This document shows, one piece after another, positions 36,793-48,600 of a stretch of 64,000 nt of DNA. The notes under the pieces were generated by a model, which worked only from the letters and a program-made list of their open reading frames with translations, had not been told where the DNA came from and searched no databases. Location: positions 1-64,000 of the forward strand of contig CAIRBH010000015.1 of NCBI GenBank assembly GCA_903876765.1, in the 5' to 3' direction. Each line of letters opens with the position of its first letter. Positions within the stretch are counted from its first letter, which is position 1. This DNA is from an uncultured Pseudomonadota bacterium (lineage in GTDB: Bacteria; Pseudomonadota; Gammaproteobacteria; Burkholderiales; Methylophilaceae). The translations under genes were made by a program, and so were the position numbers.

Positions 36793-39513
36793 TTAACTTA
36801 AAACACCATGACATTGTTTGAATTTTTTGCCTGATCCGCATGGGCATGGGTCATTGCGACCGACTTTTACCCCTTCACGCACCATAGGCTGGGCGCTTAA
36901 TGCTGGCTCATCTGCCGATGGGTTGGCTAGCGCTTCATCATAGTCTGCATGTTGATATTGCACATTTTCTAACTCAACAGGTTTTTCAACCGCTTCAACA
37001 TCAGCCTCATTTTTCACTTGTACTAACATAGTCACTTTGGTGACTTCACTTTTGACCGCATTCAACAAAGCTTCAAATAACTCAAACGCTTCGCGCTTGT
37101 ATTCTTGCTTAGGGTTTTTTTGCGCATAAGAGCGTAAATGTATGCCTTGGCGCAAATGGTCAAGCGCAGCAAGGTGTTCACGCCAATGATTATCTAAGCT
37201 TTGCAGCATTACAGAGCGCTCAAACTGTCGCATCACATCGGCACTTGCTAGCGACTCTTTATTCACATAGGCAACATTAGCCGCTTCAACAATACGCTCG
37301 CGTAGCGTTTCTTCATGTAAATCTGGGTTATCTTGCAACATTTGTTGTAATGGAATCTCTAGGCCAGCTTCTGTCTTAAGCTCTCTTTCTAAACTAGGCA
37401 CATCCCATAGCTCTTCTACACTATTTGGTGGGATGTGAGTTGCTATCATGCTGGCCAGCACGTCTTCACGCATGGCTTGTATGGTATCGGCCACATCTAG
37501 CGCCTCTAGCAATTCATTGCGTTGCTCATAGATCACTTTGCGTTGGTCATTGGCTACATCATCGTATTCAAGCAATTGCTTACGAATATCAAAGTTACGC
37601 CCTTCTACTTTACGCTGGGCATTTTCTATTGCGCGGGTCACCCATGGGTGCTCAATGGCCTCACCCTCTGGCATATTGAGCTTTTCCATAATGGCTGAAA
37701 CACGGTCAGAAGCAAATATGCGTAATAGCTGATCTTCTAATGAAAGATAAAAACGACTTGAACCTGCATCGCCCTGACGACCAGAACGGCCTCGCAACTG
37801 GTTATCCACCCGTCTTGATTCATGCCGCTCAGTGCCAGCAATATGCAAGCCGCCAGCGGCTAATACCGCGTCGTGGCGCTGTTGCCATTCAGTTTTAAGC
37901 AGATTAATGCGTACTTCTTTTTGTGCCTCGCTAAGCGCTGCATCATGCTTTACCGCCTCTATGTCAGACTCTGGGTTGCCACCTAATACAATATCCGTAC
38001 CGCGGCCTGCCATATTAGTGGCAATGGTAATCACCCCTGGCCTACCCGCTTGAGCAATGACATGGGCTTCACGCTCATGCTGCTTGGCATTAAGCACTTG
38101 ATGCTCTAATTTTTCTGCATGGAGTAGCTTAGAAATAAGCTCAGAATTTTCTATCGAGGTGGTACCAACCAGCACTGGTTGGCCACGACTTTGGCAATCT
38201 TTAATATCAATAATAACAGCGGCGTATTTTTCTTGTGCAGTGCGATAGACCTTATCCATATTGTCCTTACGCAGCATAGGTCTGTGCGTTGGGATAACCA
38301 CGGTTTCTAGGTTATAAATCTGATTAAACTCATAGGCCTCGGTGTCTGCCGTGCCTGTCATGCCAGATAACTTTGCATACATTCGAAAGTAATTTTGAAA
38401 GGTAATCGATGCCAGCGTTTGATTTTCTTTTTGAATCTCAACGCCTTCTTTAGCTTCCACCGCTTGGTGCAAGCCATCAGACCAACGACGGCCTGGCATC
38501 ATACGGCCATTAATTTCATCAACGATGGTCACTTCGCCATCGCGCACCACATAGTGTTGATCTCTATGGTAAAGGTTGCGGGCGCGTAGCGATGCATACA
38601 AATGATGCACCAATGTAATATTGGCCGCTTCATACAAACTCGAGCCTTCGGGCAACAAACCACATTCTGTCAGCAAGCCTTCTGCATGCTCATGGCCTTG
38701 TTCAGACATGATGACATTTTGCGCTTTTTCATCTACCCAAAAATCGCCCGCGCCTTCTTCTTCGGTTTGCGCGACTAATTGAGCAGCAACTGCGTTAATT
38801 TGGTCATAGAGCGCAATGCTGTCATCGGCTTGGCCAGAAATAATCAACGGGGTGCGCGCCTCGTCAATTAAAATGGAATCTACTTCGTCTATCAGTGCGT
38901 AGCTTAAACCGCGCTGCACCCGCTCTTCACGGCTATGCACCATGTTGTCACGCAAATAGTCGAAGCCATATTCATTATTAGTGCCGTAAGTAATATCTGC
39001 GGCGTATGCCTGACGCTTCACATCATTGGGCATTTGCGAAAGATTAATACCCACAGATAAGCCTAAGAAGTTATACAGCTTACCCATCCACTGGGCATCG
39101 CGGTTGGCTAGATAGTCATTCACCGTCACCACATGAACGCCCTTGCCCGTCAACGCATTCAAATAAACAGGCAGGGTAGCAACTAAGGTTTTACCTTCAC
39201 CGGTGCGCATTTCACCAATTTTGCCAGCATTAAGTACCATGCCGCCTATCATTTGCACGTCAAAATGACGCAAACCTAATATGCGCCGACTCGCCTCACG
39301 CACCAAGGCAAAAGCTTCTGGTAGTAGCTGATCTAAGGTTTCGCCATTGGCATAGCGCTGTTTAAATTCATCCGTCTTAGCTTTAATTGCCTCATCAGAC
39401 AAGGCCTGCATGACAGGCTCTAAGGCATTGATATTTTCTACCTTGAGCGCGTACTGTTTGACTAGCCTGTCATTACGACTGCCGAATATTTTTTTGAACA
39501 ACGTTGAAATCAT
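36793..39513 (-). CDS. secA: Preprotein translocase ATPase SecA
   Basis: Motor of the Sec pathway. The 906 residues show the NBD1 Walker [25 protein letters not shown], the preprotein cross-linking domain, NBD2 with [14 protein letters not shown] and GRSGRQGD, the helical wing and scaffold, and the C-terminal linker ending in the zinc motif [14 protein letters not shown], which binds SecB and lipids. Length is normal. No secM-like leader gene precedes it; the 146 bases upstream hold a tandem ttaggataaaaa pair (about 39536-39559). Confidence 0.99.
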   Translation of the reverse strand: MISTLFKKIFGSRNDRLVKQYALKVENINALEPVMQALSDEAIKAKTDEFKQRYANGETLDQLLPEAFALVREASRRILGLRHFDVQMIGGMVLNAGKIGEMRTGEGKTLVATLPVYLNALTGKGVHVVTVNDYLANRDAQWMGKLYNFLGLSVGINLSQMPNDVKRQAYAADITYGTNNEYGFDYLRDNMVHSREERVQRGLSYALIDEVDSILIDEARTPLIISGQADDSIALYDQINAVAAQLVAQTEEEGAGDFWVDEKAQNVIMSEQGHEHAEGLLTECGLLPEGSSLYEAANITLVHHLYASLRARNLYHRDQHYVVRDGEVTIVDEINGRMMPGRRWSDGLHQAVEAKEGVEIQKENQTLASITFQNYFRMYAKLSGMTGTADTEAYEFNQIYNLETVVIPTHRPMLRKDNMDKVYRTAQEKYAAVIIDIKDCQSRGQPVLVGTTSIENSELISKLLHAEKLEHQVLNAKQHEREAHVIAQAGRPGVITIATNMAGRGTDIVLGGNPESDIEAVKHDAALSEAQKEVRINLLKTEWQQRHDAVLAAGGLHIAGTERHESRRVDNQLRGRSGRQGDAGSSRFYLSLEDQLLRIFASDRVSAIMEKLNMPEGEAIEHPWVTRAIENAQRKVEGRNFDIRKQLLEYDDVANDQRKVIYEQRNELLEALDVADTIQAMREDVLASMIATHIPPNSVEELWDVPSLERELKTEAGLEIPLQQMLQDNPDLHEETLRERIVEAANVAYVNKESLASADVMRQFERSVMLQSLDNHWREHLAALDHLRQGIHLRSYAQKNPKQEYKREAFELFEALLNAVKSEVTKVTMLVQVKNEADVEAVEKPVELENVQYQHADYDEALANPSADEPALSAQPMVREGVKVGRNDPCPCGSGKKFKQCHGVLS

Positions 39514-39659
39514 GAAATGAGGCGCTTTCCGCTTATTAGGATAAAAATTAGGATAAAAACTTTGTAAGTTAGTGCGTTATAAAGATGATGGGCTTATGAC
39601 GTTTTATACTGAGTTACAGTTGAGTTTGTCTGTCATAAATGGGGTTCACTTTCATTAAT

Positions 39660-40589
39660 TCAATTGCTAGCGTTGAGATATTTTCTTGGATCCAAGGGAT
39701 TGCCATTCAACCTTATTTCATAATGCAAATGTGACCCTGTAGAACGCCCAGTATTGCCAACCAGGGCAACTATCTGGCCTTTTTTAACACGTTCCCCAAC
39801 TTTTACTAACAATTTAGAGGTATGGGCATAGCGTGTTTCTAAACCAGAGCCATGACTAATAATAACAATTTTACCATAGTCGGGCATGGTTTCTGCGCTA
39901 GTAACTATTCCGCCCGCTGCGGCATATATCGGCGTACCAACTTCTGCTGAAAAATCCAAGCCCTCATGAAAGGCTTTGTTGCCGTTGAATGGATCTATAC
40001 GCCAACCATAACTCGATGAATTAAATGCTACATTGACTGGGCTGCTATTTGGCAAAGTGCCTTTAAGCACGCTCTTTTGTAGTAAGTGTGCTTCTAAATC
40101 ACTTAAATATTCAGTATTAAATTCTACTTTTTCGGTTAATTCTGCAATGCTTTTTTGTAAATCTGGCTCTGAAAATGGGCTATTGAGCACTAAAGGCCCA
40201 CCTCTATTGGCTATTGGTAGCTTATTGGCGGTTGAATTCAGCTCTTTTTTTGTAGTTGAAGGCTGCACTGTAGGAGTCTTTTTATCGCCAGCCAGTTTGG
40301 CTAAACGCTCACTTTGGGCATCCAAACGCATCATACGTGCTTGCAACTCACCTAGCTGAAGTGCATAAGCATCAAGATTTTTTTGGGTGTTGTTCATACT
40401 AAACGAAAATCTAAGTTTCGCTGGCATGCTAGATTTAACCGCCTGCTGCACCACATTATCCTGCGGCAAAATCAGCAATAATGTAAGCATCACTGGTAAT
40501 ATAGTTAGCGCAAGGGCTATCATGCTTACTTGCAGCACAGATAGCGTTTTCGCTTTTGCCATATTATTTGAGATAAAGATGATATTCAT
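39660..40589 (-). CDS. M23-family murein peptidase with one membrane anchor
   Basis: A 309-residue periplasmic peptidase. I place the start at the ATG of 40589 (MNIIFISNNMAKAKTLS), which has a GAGG at good spacing; in-frame GTGs upstream lack one. One helix (about 22-45) anchors it, then a coiled-coil-like region (about 70-150), and the LytM/M23 domain with FHEGLDFSAEVGTP (first His and Asp) and GSHLHYEIRLNG (HxH). All metal ligands are present, so it may be active rather than a degenerate activator. Divergent from the DUF721 gene; in related genomes M23 genes precede secA. Confidence 0.92.
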   Translation of the reverse strand: MNIIFISNNMAKAKTLSVLQVSMIALALTILPVMLTLLLILPQDNVVQQAVKSSMPAKLRFSFSMNNTQKNLDAYALQLGELQARMMRLDAQSERLAKLAGDKKTPTVQPSTTKKELNSTANKLPIANRGGPLVLNSPFSEPDLQKSIAELTEKVEFNTEYLSDLEAHLLQKSVLKGTLPNSSPVNVAFNSSSYGWRIDPFNGNKAFHEGLDFSAEVGTPIYAAAGGIVTSAETMPDYGKIVIISHGSGLETRYAHTSKLLVKVGERVKKGQIVALVGNTGRSTGSHLHYEIRLNGNPLDPRKYLNASN

Positions 40590-40627
40590 AGCATTCCTCA
40601 CTACCACTGGCGCATTTACTACTTACC

Positions 40628-41044
40628 ATGCGCCAGTTTAACGCGCTGCTACAGCAGCCTGAACTGATGGCGCTCAATGCGCATACCAGGCAAGCACAGC
40701 TAGCTCAAAAAATTTGGGCGCTGATTGCCCCTGATAACTTGGCGCAATTTAGCCACGCTAGCAGTATTAAAAACCAGCAATTAAATTTATACGCCCACAG
40801 TAATGCCGTTGCTGCAAAAATTAAGCTTTTCATACCTAGCCTATTGATAGAGCTAGAAAAGCAAGGGTGTGAAGTTACTTCAATTCAGGTGAAAGTGCAA
40901 GTAAAATCTAGCCCGCAGCCTAAGTCAAAAGCGATTAAACAACTCAGCAATCAGGCTGGAAATGAGCTTAATCAACTGGCTGAAAAATTATCTGGCACCG
41001 CACTTGGCGAGGCGCTGGCTAGATTAGCTAAAAAAGCGAATTGA
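40628..41044 (+). CDS. DUF721 family protein
   Basis: A 138-residue cytosolic protein. The N-terminal part (LAQKIWALIAPDNLAQFSHASSI...LNLYAHSNAVAAKIKLFIPSLL) resembles the DUF721 fold, whose members (DciA-like) include a helicase-loading factor in many bacteria. In such genomes the gene often lies next to secA, lpxC or an M23 gene, as here. A DciA role is an inference; the protein lacks any clear DNA-binding extension. Confidence 0.75.
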   Translation: MRQFNALLQQPELMALNAHTRQAQLAQKIWALIAPDNLAQFSHASSIKNQQLNLYAHSNAVAAKIKLFIPSLLIELEKQGCEVTSIQVKVQVKSSPQPKSKAIKQLSNQAGNELNQLAEKLSGTALGEALARLAKKAN

Positions 41045-41341
41045 AAAATAAATAACTGGCATTACGCGCACTAAAGCCCAATACCAGCTGACTAAAACAT
41101 AATGTCTAAATGCTAAAATCTAGTGGTTGTTAGCCCAGCTTATTAGTGTAATAATGAGCCGTTGTTACATATTATTAACATTCAGCAGATGGTAAGTAAC
41201 AGCAGATTATTCGCATGCTTGCATTAGTTTATGTCAATTGAGTTCACGCTTTATTGCCTCAATTCGCACTAGTTTTATTTTTAACGTTTGAGAAATACTT
41301 TAAAACTCAGGTAATTTATAAAAATTGGATAGGGAGAAGTC
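41045..41341. other. Intergenic region upstream of hppA
   Basis: This 297-base AT-rich stretch holds no open frame of interest. It should contain the hppA promoter; a strong ribosome-binding site (ataggGAGAAGTC) ends just before the ATG. No riboswitch fold was recognised. Confidence 0.6.
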
Positions 41342-43375
41342 ATGTCAGTTGCACTAATGATTGCTATAGGCGCTGCTTTTTTAGCGGTATTGTATGGCGT
41401 AGTAATGAGTAAATGGATTTCAGGCTTGCCAGCTGGCAACGCTCGAATGCAAGAAATTGCAGGCGCAATTCAACAGGGGGCAGCAGCTTATTTAGCGCGT
41501 CAATATAAAACTATTACCATCGTTGGAATTATTCTAGCCATTTTAATCGGCATCTTTTTAGGCCCAAATACTGCGATTGGCTTTGTGCTTGGTGCACTGC
41601 TTTCAGGCGCTTGTGGCTTTATCGGCATGAACGTTTCTGTCAAAGCTAATGTTCGCACCGCACAGGCGGCAACTGGCGGCATTGCACCCGCACTGGATGT
41701 CGCTTTTAAAGGCGGCGCGATAACTGGCATGCTAGTCGTAGGCTTGGGCTTACTTGGCGTTGCTGGCTTTTACTGGTATCTAGGGGCAGAGGCTGCAACT
41801 GACTTAAACCCACTGATAGGCTTGGCGTTTGGTTCATCTCTTATTTCTATTTTTGCCCGTCTAGGCGGCGGCATTTTTACCAAGGGCGCTGACGTAGGGG
41901 CTGACTTAGTTGGTAAAGTCGAAGCTGGCATTCCAGAAGATGACCCACGCAACCCAGCTGTAATTGCCGATAACGTAGGCGATAACGTAGGCGATTGTGC
42001 AGGGATGGCAGCAGATTTATTCGAAACCTATGCCGTCACATTAATAGCTACCATGGTATTAGGCAGCCTGTTACTCACTGGCGTAGGGGCTAATGGCATA
42101 CTGTATCCGCTGATGTTAGCGGCAGTTTCTATCGTAGCTTCTATCGTAGGCTGCTTCTTTGTTAAAGCTTCACCTGGCATGAAAAACGTAATGCCCGCAC
42201 TCTACAAGGGCTTAGCAGTTGCAGGCATATTATCACTAATAGCTTTTTACTTTGTCACCATCAAAATGTTCCCTGAGGGTATCATGGCTGGTAGTTTAGC
42301 CGTTTCTGCCAATCAGCTATTTGGTGCATGTGCTGTAGGTTTGGTGCTTACCGCCGCATTGGTGTGGATTACCGAATACTACACAGGCACAGATTACGCG
42401 CCAGTAAAACACATTGCACAAGCTTCAACCACGGGTCATGCCACTAACATTATTGCGGGTATCGGCATTTCTATGAAATCAACCGCATGGCCTGTACTTT
42501 CTGTATGTTTGGCTATTTGGTCTGCTTTCCATTTGGGTGGCTTATACGGTGTAGCGATTGCAGCAACCTCTATGTTAAGCATGGCCGGTATAGTAGTGGC
42601 TTTAGATGCTTACGGCCCTATTACCGACAACGCTGGTGGTATTGCAGAAATGTCAGGTTTACCAAAAGAAGTGCGTGACGTGACCGACCCACTTGACGCG
42701 GTAGGCAACACCACCAAAGCTGTAACCAAAGGCTATGCTATTGGTTCTGCTGGTTTAGCAGCCCTAGTGCTATTTGCCGATTACACGCACAAACTAGAGG
42801 GTGCAGGCATAGTCGCCAAATTTGACTTGAGTGATCCCATGGTCATTATTGGCTTATTTATAGGTGGCTTAATACCTTTCCTATTTGCTGCGATGGCGAT
42901 GGAGGCCGTAGGTCGTGCCGCAGGTGCAGTAGTGGAAGAAGTACGGCGCCAGTTCCGCGATATTAAAGGCATTATGGATGGTAGCGGCAAGCCAGAATAC
43001 GGCAAAGCTGTTGACTTGCTGACCACGGCTGCAATTAAAGAAATGATGATTCCATCATTATTACCCGTAGCAGTGCCAGTAGCGGTGGGCTTAATACTCG
43101 GCCCTGTTGCACTTGGCGGCATGTTGATGGGCACTATTGTAACGGGCTTATTCGTGGCAATTTCTATGTGTACTGGCGGCGGCGCTTGGGATAATGCTAA
43201 AAAGTACATTGAAGATGGCAATCATGGTGGTAAAGGCTCAGAAGCGCACAAAGCGGCTGTGACTGGCGACACTGTGGGTGACCCCTACAAAGATACAGCG
43301 GGCCCAGCAGTCAACCCGTTGATTAAAATCATCAATATTGTGGCCTTGCTGATAGTGCCACTATTACACATGTAA
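41342..43375 (+). CDS. hppA: Membrane-bound proton-translocating pyrophosphatase (K+-independent type)
   Basis: Hydrolyses pyrophosphate and pumps protons out of the cytoplasm. The 677 residues have about 16 helices and the pyrophosphate site [19 protein letters not shown]. At the potassium-determining position the protein has Lys459 in [10 protein letters not shown], where K+-dependent enzymes have Ala, so it should be potassium-independent. This is typical of methylotrophic betaproteobacteria, where pyrophosphate-linked energy use is common. It is followed by a strong terminator. Confidence 0.96.
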   Translation: MSVALMIAIGAAFLAVLYGVVMSKWISGLPAGNARMQEIAGAIQQGAAAYLARQYKTITIVGIILAILIGIFLGPNTAIGFVLGALLSGACGFIGMNVSVKANVRTAQAATGGIAPALDVAFKGGAITGMLVVGLGLLGVAGFYWYLGAEAATDLNPLIGLAFGSSLISIFARLGGGIFTKGADVGADLVGKVEAGIPEDDPRNPAVIADNVGDNVGDCAGMAADLFETYAVTLIATMVLGSLLLTGVGANGILYPLMLAAVSIVASIVGCFFVKASPGMKNVMPALYKGLAVAGILSLIAFYFVTIKMFPEGIMAGSLAVSANQLFGACAVGLVLTAALVWITEYYTGTDYAPVKHIAQASTTGHATNIIAGIGISMKSTAWPVLSVCLAIWSAFHLGGLYGVAIAATSMLSMAGIVVALDAYGPITDNAGGIAEMSGLPKEVRDVTDPLDAVGNTTKAVTKGYAIGSAGLAALVLFADYTHKLEGAGIVAKFDLSDPMVIIGLFIGGLIPFLFAAMAMEAVGRAAGAVVEEVRRQFRDIKGIMDGSGKPEYGKAVDLLTTAAIKEMMIPSLLPVAVPVAVGLILGPVALGGMLMGTIVTGLFVAISMCTGGGAWDNAKKYIEDGNHGGKGSEAHKAAVTGDTVGDPYKDTAGPAVNPLIKIINIVALLIVPLLHM

Positions 43376-43434
43376 CTTGCGCAATACTGGCCAGTCATTG
43401 ATTGGCTAGTATCATACGCTGTCATGCAAAATAA

Positions 43435-43463
43435 AAAAAGCGAGCCAATTTGGCTCGCTTTTT
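43435..43463. terminator. Bidirectional terminator between hppA and the convergent gene
   Basis: Arms aaaaagcgagcca (43435-43447) and tggctcgcttttt (43451-43463), loop att, with flanking A/T runs. Serves hppA and the convergent gene at 43477. Confidence 0.93.
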
Positions 43464-43476
43464 CGTCTATACGCTA

Positions 43477-43899
43477 CTAACGCGCTGTAAATACTAGGCC
43501 TCGGCATCGGCCAATTAAAATTTCATCATTAATCTTCTTAAAACGCTTGATGACATTAAGTAGTCTTGGGTCGTTAATGCATTGATTGATATCAACCGAA
43601 GCTTGGGTTGTTGACTTATTTTCTAAATAAAGGCGCTTGTCCCAATCTATCAACAGGTCATCGAAGTACTTTAAATCTACGATATGATTATTCATCATCA
43701 CACAAATGGCAAAGCAGTCTTGCTCGCCTCTTGTTGCAAGCTTAGCGGGGATTTCAAACTTATTCTCAGCCAATACAGGCAGGGAATAATTGTTCTGGAA
43801 AAATCGACCTAGCTGCTCGCTACAATAATCTCTGCCCAACTCTAGCAGCCCAGCAAGGGGAATAGATTGGTGTCTATGAGTATCAACTATGTATGCCAT
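43477..43899 (-). CDS. Hypothetical protein
   Basis: A 140-residue protein that I do not recognise. It is soluble, has no signal peptide or membrane segment, and contains four cysteines spread along it (C26, C62, C66 and others near the end). The C-terminal half (NVIKRFKKINDEILIGRCRGLVF) is basic and helical. Normal codon use for the window and a convergent position against hppA suggest a real gene. No role proposed. Confidence 0.6.
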   Translation of the reverse strand: MAYIVDTHRHQSIPLAGLLELGRDYCSEQLGRFFQNNYSLPVLAENKFEIPAKLATRGEQDCFAICVMMNNHIVDLKYFDDLLIDWDKRLYLENKSTTQASVDINQCINDPRLLNVIKRFKKINDEILIGRCRGLVFTAR

Positions 43900-44052
43900 G
43901 GTATGTGTGACTTTCAGCGCTTAATAAATAGGATGGGAAATAAATTACTATTTCTTCATCTGCATCATGCGCAATTAAGCTGACAACAGCCTGACATTCG
44001 CTGCAAAACTACACTGGTTGGTAAGTAGAATGCTTGATTAAGCTGACTGATT

Positions 44053-44391
44053 TTACTCTCTAGCCTTCAACAATTTACCTATATCGGCATGTGCGCTAAG
44101 ACGATGACTAATCTGTCCACACACCAACTCACACAACTCAAATACGCTAGGGTCGGCTATGCTATAAAAAACACAATTGCCGCGCGACTCCCGTTTAACT
44201 AAGCCATATTGATCAAGTAAAGAAAGGTGCTTAGAAACATTGGCTTGTGTTCCGCCTGATATTGCAGTCAATTGACTGACATTTTTCTCGCCGTCTTGCA
44301 GCGCATTTAGCACTTTGAGTCGCATAGGCTCAGCCAGTGCTTTGAAATATTTAGCAACATGCTGTAGCGCAATATCATCAAGCTTACTCAT
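44053..44391 (-). CDS. ArsR/SmtB-family regulator of the divergent RND operon
   Basis: A 112-residue winged-helix regulator. Core: KYFKALAEPMRLKVLNAL, then GGTQANVSKHLSLLDQYGLVKRE (recognition helix) and RGNCVFYSIADP (wing). Cysteines are Cys73 in the wing and Cys87/Cys91 in the last helix (ELCELVCGQI); there is no ELCVCDL site. It could sense a metal or a thiol/persulfide signal by analogy with BigR-type sensors, but this cannot be decided. A perfect dyad lies between it and the efflux operon it should control. Confidence 0.9.
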   Translation of the reverse strand: MSKLDDIALQHVAKYFKALAEPMRLKVLNALQDGEKNVSQLTAISGGTQANVSKHLSLLDQYGLVKRESRGNCVFYSIADPSVFELCELVCGQISHRLSAHADIGKLLKARE

Positions 44392-44450
44392 TGTTTAAGT
44401 CTCTTTTTTGTTAAGTTATTTTTTGATTATACACCAAGACAATTATTTGA

Positions 44451-44474
44451 CTATATAACAACATAGTTATATAG
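44451..44474. promoter_or_regulatory. Dyad operator between ArsR-type regulator and RND operon
   Basis: Arms ctatataac (44451-44459) and gttatatag (44466-44474), six-base spacer, perfect. It lies 60 bases upstream of both divergent starts. Such AT-rich 9-6-9 dyads are typical ArsR/SmtB sites, so it probably represses both genes. Confidence 0.65.
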
Positions 44475-44535
44475 TGATTAAGTAATATATTTTTGGCAGC
44501 AGTCTTGCCTATGTTTAAAAATAGGAAAAATAGCT

Positions 44536-45609
44536 TTGATCAAACAATATTCTTGGTATTTGCTTTTCATTCTGCAAGTTGCAGGCTGGGCTTTTTTAGG
44601 CCTAGCAGCGCTACCAGTTGCGAGCGCAGCCAGTTTAGCGACGATAATTGTTCAGCCTACTCGTCAAGCACCTAGCTTTAGCGCAGAAGGCGCGATTGAA
44701 GCTATTAAAAGCACGTTGATAGCGCCACAAGTATCGGGCAACATTACTGCATTAACAGTAAAAGCTGGTGATCAAGTAAAAGCGGGGCAGCTATTAGCTC
44801 GCATAGACACCCGTATGGCCAATCAGCAAGCTCTAGCTAGTCAAGCGCAAGTGGCCGCCGCAAAGGCGCAGTTAAGTGCTGCACGCAATGAGTTTGAGCG
44901 CAAAAACAAGCTGTATGAAAAAAAATACATCAGCCTAGCGGCCTTAGAGCGAGCTGAATCTGATTTCAAAACAGCCGAGGCACAAACCAAGGCGCAGCTG
45001 GCGCAGACCACTATTTCTGGCGTAGAAACCGGCTTGCATAGCATTCATGCGCCTTATGCAGGCGTCATTGCAGAAGTAATGACAGAACTAGGCGCTATGG
45101 CCATGCCAGGTCAGCCCATATTATCCATGTATGACCCCAGCGAGTTTCGCGTCACAGTCAATGTGCCGCAAAGTGTAGTAGCCACTTTAATATTGCCAGC
45201 TAACATTGCGGTGCAAATACCTGCCGCCGCAACTAGCACAAGAAATTTAATCAGCAATCATCTGGTAATACTGCCATTGACAGACCCCGTGAGTAATATG
45301 GTACAGGTGCGCATCAGCTTGCCACAGCACTTAATAAGCCTTAATCCTGGCATGTTTGCCCGTGCCATACTGCCTATCAATAGCATAAAAGCTAATAGCC
45401 AAATTTTGGTACCGCTAAAATCCATCATTAAGCGAAGTGAGTTAATCGCCGTGTATGTGATGGATAAACAGGGTCGTGCGCAATTAAGGCAAGTAAGATT
45501 AGGGCGTCAGCAGGGCGAAAACATGGAAATATTTGCCGGCTTGCAAGCTGGCGAATTAGTTGCCTTAGACCCCATTGCTGCGGCAAACCTAAATAAGGCA
45601 TTGCCGTGA
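44536..45609 (+). CDS. RND efflux periplasmic adaptor
   Basis: A 357-residue membrane fusion protein. The start is TTG at 44536 (first Met-coded position gives IKQYSWYLLFILQ), with a signal peptide ending PVASAASLA; no lipobox. Biotinyl-lipoyl halves flank a hairpin: ITALTVKAGDQVKAGQLLARID, then the coiled-coil AQVAAAKAQLSAARNEFERK, and IHAPYAGVIAEVMTELGAM. It links the permease to an outer-membrane channel not encoded here. The stop overlaps the permease start (GTGA). Confidence 0.92.
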   Translation: MIKQYSWYLLFILQVAGWAFLGLAALPVASAASLATIIVQPTRQAPSFSAEGAIEAIKSTLIAPQVSGNITALTVKAGDQVKAGQLLARIDTRMANQQALASQAQVAAAKAQLSAARNEFERKNKLYEKKYISLAALERAESDFKTAEAQTKAQLAQTTISGVETGLHSIHAPYAGVIAEVMTELGAMAMPGQPILSMYDPSEFRVTVNVPQSVVATLILPANIAVQIPAAATSTRNLISNHLVILPLTDPVSNMVQVRISLPQHLISLNPGMFARAILPINSIKANSQILVPLKSIIKRSELIAVYVMDKQGRAQLRQVRLGRQQGENMEIFAGLQAGELVALDPIAAANLNKALP

Positions 45610-48600
45610 ATAGCCGCAAGCAAGAGCAGCACGATACTGACCTTAGCACTAAGCCGCTAGGCGTTTCTGGACGTATTGCCAGATACTTTCAAAGCGCACA
45701 AATCACACCATTACTCGCTTTAGCCGCCTTGTTGTTAGGGGTATTTTCTGTGCTCGTCACGCCGCGCGAAGAAGAGCCGCAAATAAACGTCACTATGGCC
45801 AACGTACTCATTCCATTCCCAGGTGCCTCAGCCAAAAATGTAGAGCAAATGGTTGCCGTGCCAGCGGAGCAGGTCTTAGCGCAAATCGCTGATATCGAGC
45901 ATGTCACTTCGATATCACGTCCTGGCATGGCGGTAATTACCGTGCAGTTTAAAGTCGGCGTTCCACGCACCGAGGCCTTAGTTAGTCTTTATAACACCAT
46001 ACAATCCAACCAAGATTGGCTACCCAAAAATCTTGGTGTGGGTGAACCTATTGTTAAACCTAAAGGCATAGACGATGTGCCGATATTAACCGCTACCCTA
46101 TATAGCAAAGATAATCAGCAAGGTGCGTATGAACTAGAGCGCGTGGCTCACACCTTAGAGGCTGAAATTAAACATGTTGCAGGGACACGTGAGGTAGCCA
46201 CTTTAGGCGGACCAGGCCGTGCGGTGAATATTGATATTGACCCAGCGCGCATGGCAGCAGCAAATATCACCATAGCCGATATGCGTCGCGCACTGCAATC
46301 GGCCAATCTTGGCAGACCTCTGGGTGAAATCACGCAGGCAAATCAAGCCATTGCCGTCGAGCTAGGTGACTATTTTTCCGACGCACAAGATATTGCTGAA
46401 TTAGTTGTTGGTTTACATGATGGCCACCCAGTATATCTGGCGGAAGTAGCGCAAATTCATGACGGCCCACCCGCAGCAGAGCGCTATGTTTGGTATGGTG
46501 AAGCGGGTAAGCATAATACTGAATATCCAGCTGTTACCATCAGTGTCACCAAAAAACCTGGGCAAAATGCAGTCGCAGTGGCTGATGCCGTGATTAAACA
46601 AATTGATAGCTTAAAAAACGTACTGATTCCGGCCAATGTTGAAGTCAATATCAGCAGAAACTACGGTGAGACTGCTAATGAAAAAGCCAAAAAACTCATA
46701 CAAAAGTTAATCTTTGCAACGTCTGCCGTGGTGGTGTTGGTATTGCTCGCACTGGGTCATCGCGAAGCGGCAATAGTAGGCACTGCAGTGGTATTAACCT
46801 TAAGCGCCACCTTATTTGCTTCATGGGCCTGGGGCTTTACACTAAATCGCGTGTCTCTTTTTGCCTTAATTTTTTCTATTGGCATATTAGTCGATGATGC
46901 GATTGTGGTAGTAGAAAATATCCATAGACACATGAAACTTCAGCCAACGCGCCAACTTAGTGAAATTATTCCGTTGGCGGTGGATGAAGTCGGTGGGCCG
47001 ACGATTTTAGCCACGCTGGCGGTCATCGCCGCGCTATTGCCTATGGCCTTTGTTAGCGGATTAATGGGGCCGTATATGAGCCCTATCCCCATCAATGCCA
47101 GCATGGGCATGTTAATCTCTTTGGCGGTGGCTTTCGTCATTACGCCTTGGCTGGCTGGTCTTTGGTTGCGCCAAGATGGGCATCAAGATAGCCTAAGTAA
47201 AAAAATAGCGCCCTTATTCACGCAGCTATTTAGGCCTTATTTACATGATGTTCATGGTAAAAAAAATAGGCGTCGATTAGGCTTGGCCATCATAGTGCTG
47301 ATTGTCATGTCTATCGCCCTGCCAGCTGGCAAACTGGTGGTGATGAAAATGCTGCCATTTGATAATAAATCTGAGTTTCAGGTTATTGTAGATATGCCAG
47401 CAAACACCCCAGCAGAAGCAACCGCCAGCGTCTTACATGCCATGACGGCTTACCTATCTAGCGTGCCTGAAGTGACTAATTATCAAGCTTATGTAGGCAT
47501 CGCTGCGCCCATCAATTTTAATGGCTTAATGCGCCAGTACTACCTGAGGTCAGGCGGCGAGATGGGTGATATTCAAGTAAATTTAGTCGATAAACACCAT
47601 CGCAACCAAGATAGCCACGCCATTGCAGGCCGAGTTAGACCTGCCTTACAAAAGATTGCCCTAGCGATGGGCGCTAAAGTTAAAGTGGTTGAAGTGCCGC
47701 CAGGACCGCCAGTGATCTCGCCAATCGTGGCTGAAATTTACGGCCCTGAAGATGCTGGTAGATTAAAGTTGGCAAGGCAGATAGAACGAGTGTTTAACAA
47801 TACCGCTGGCATAGTTGATACCGACAACAGTGGCATGGCCGATGCAAGAAAAATTGAACTGGTGGTTGATAAGAAAAAAGCCACTTTACTGGGGATTTCA
47901 CAGTTAATGATAGTGAGTACCTTGCATACAGGCTTAGCTGGTGAAGACGTCACTTATTTGCATGACGCAACTAAATACCCTGCTGGGGTCCGTTTGCGCT
48001 TACCCGCATCGGCTCAAGGCGATCTGGCAAGCCTACTCAAGTTATCAGTGGCCAGCACGACTGGAAAATTAGTACCTATAAGTGAATTGGTGACGATTAA
48101 AGACAGTTTGCGAGAACAAGTCATGTTTCATAAAGATTTACTACCGGTCAATTATGTAGTCGGCGATATGGCTGGCAAGCTAGATAGCCCACTGTACGGT
48201 ATGTTCAGTATGCGCGAGGCTGTCAGTAAAATAGTCACGTCTAGTGGTGGCAGGCTAGGCGAGTCTTTTATCAGCCAACCAGAAGATAACCAACGCAGCT
48301 ATGCAGTCAAATGGGATGGTGAGTGGCAAATCACTTATGAAACATTCCGCGACATGGGGCTAGCTTATGCTGTTGGGCTTATCTTAATCTACTTGTTGGT
48401 TGTTGCTCAATTTGGCTCTTATCTCACACCGCTAATTATTATGGCACCTATACCGCTGACGATTATCGGGGTGTTGCCAGGGCACGCCTTACTAGGTGCG
48501 CAATTTACCGCGACCTCCATGATAGGCATGATAGCCTTAGCGGGCATTATTGTTAGGAACTCTATACTGCTGGTTGACTTTATCAAGCTAGAAACGGCGG

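Noticed and set aside
39514-39659. A secM-like leader upstream of secA
   Set aside because: No open frame with a signal peptide or arrest motif; the interval is too short and AT-rich.
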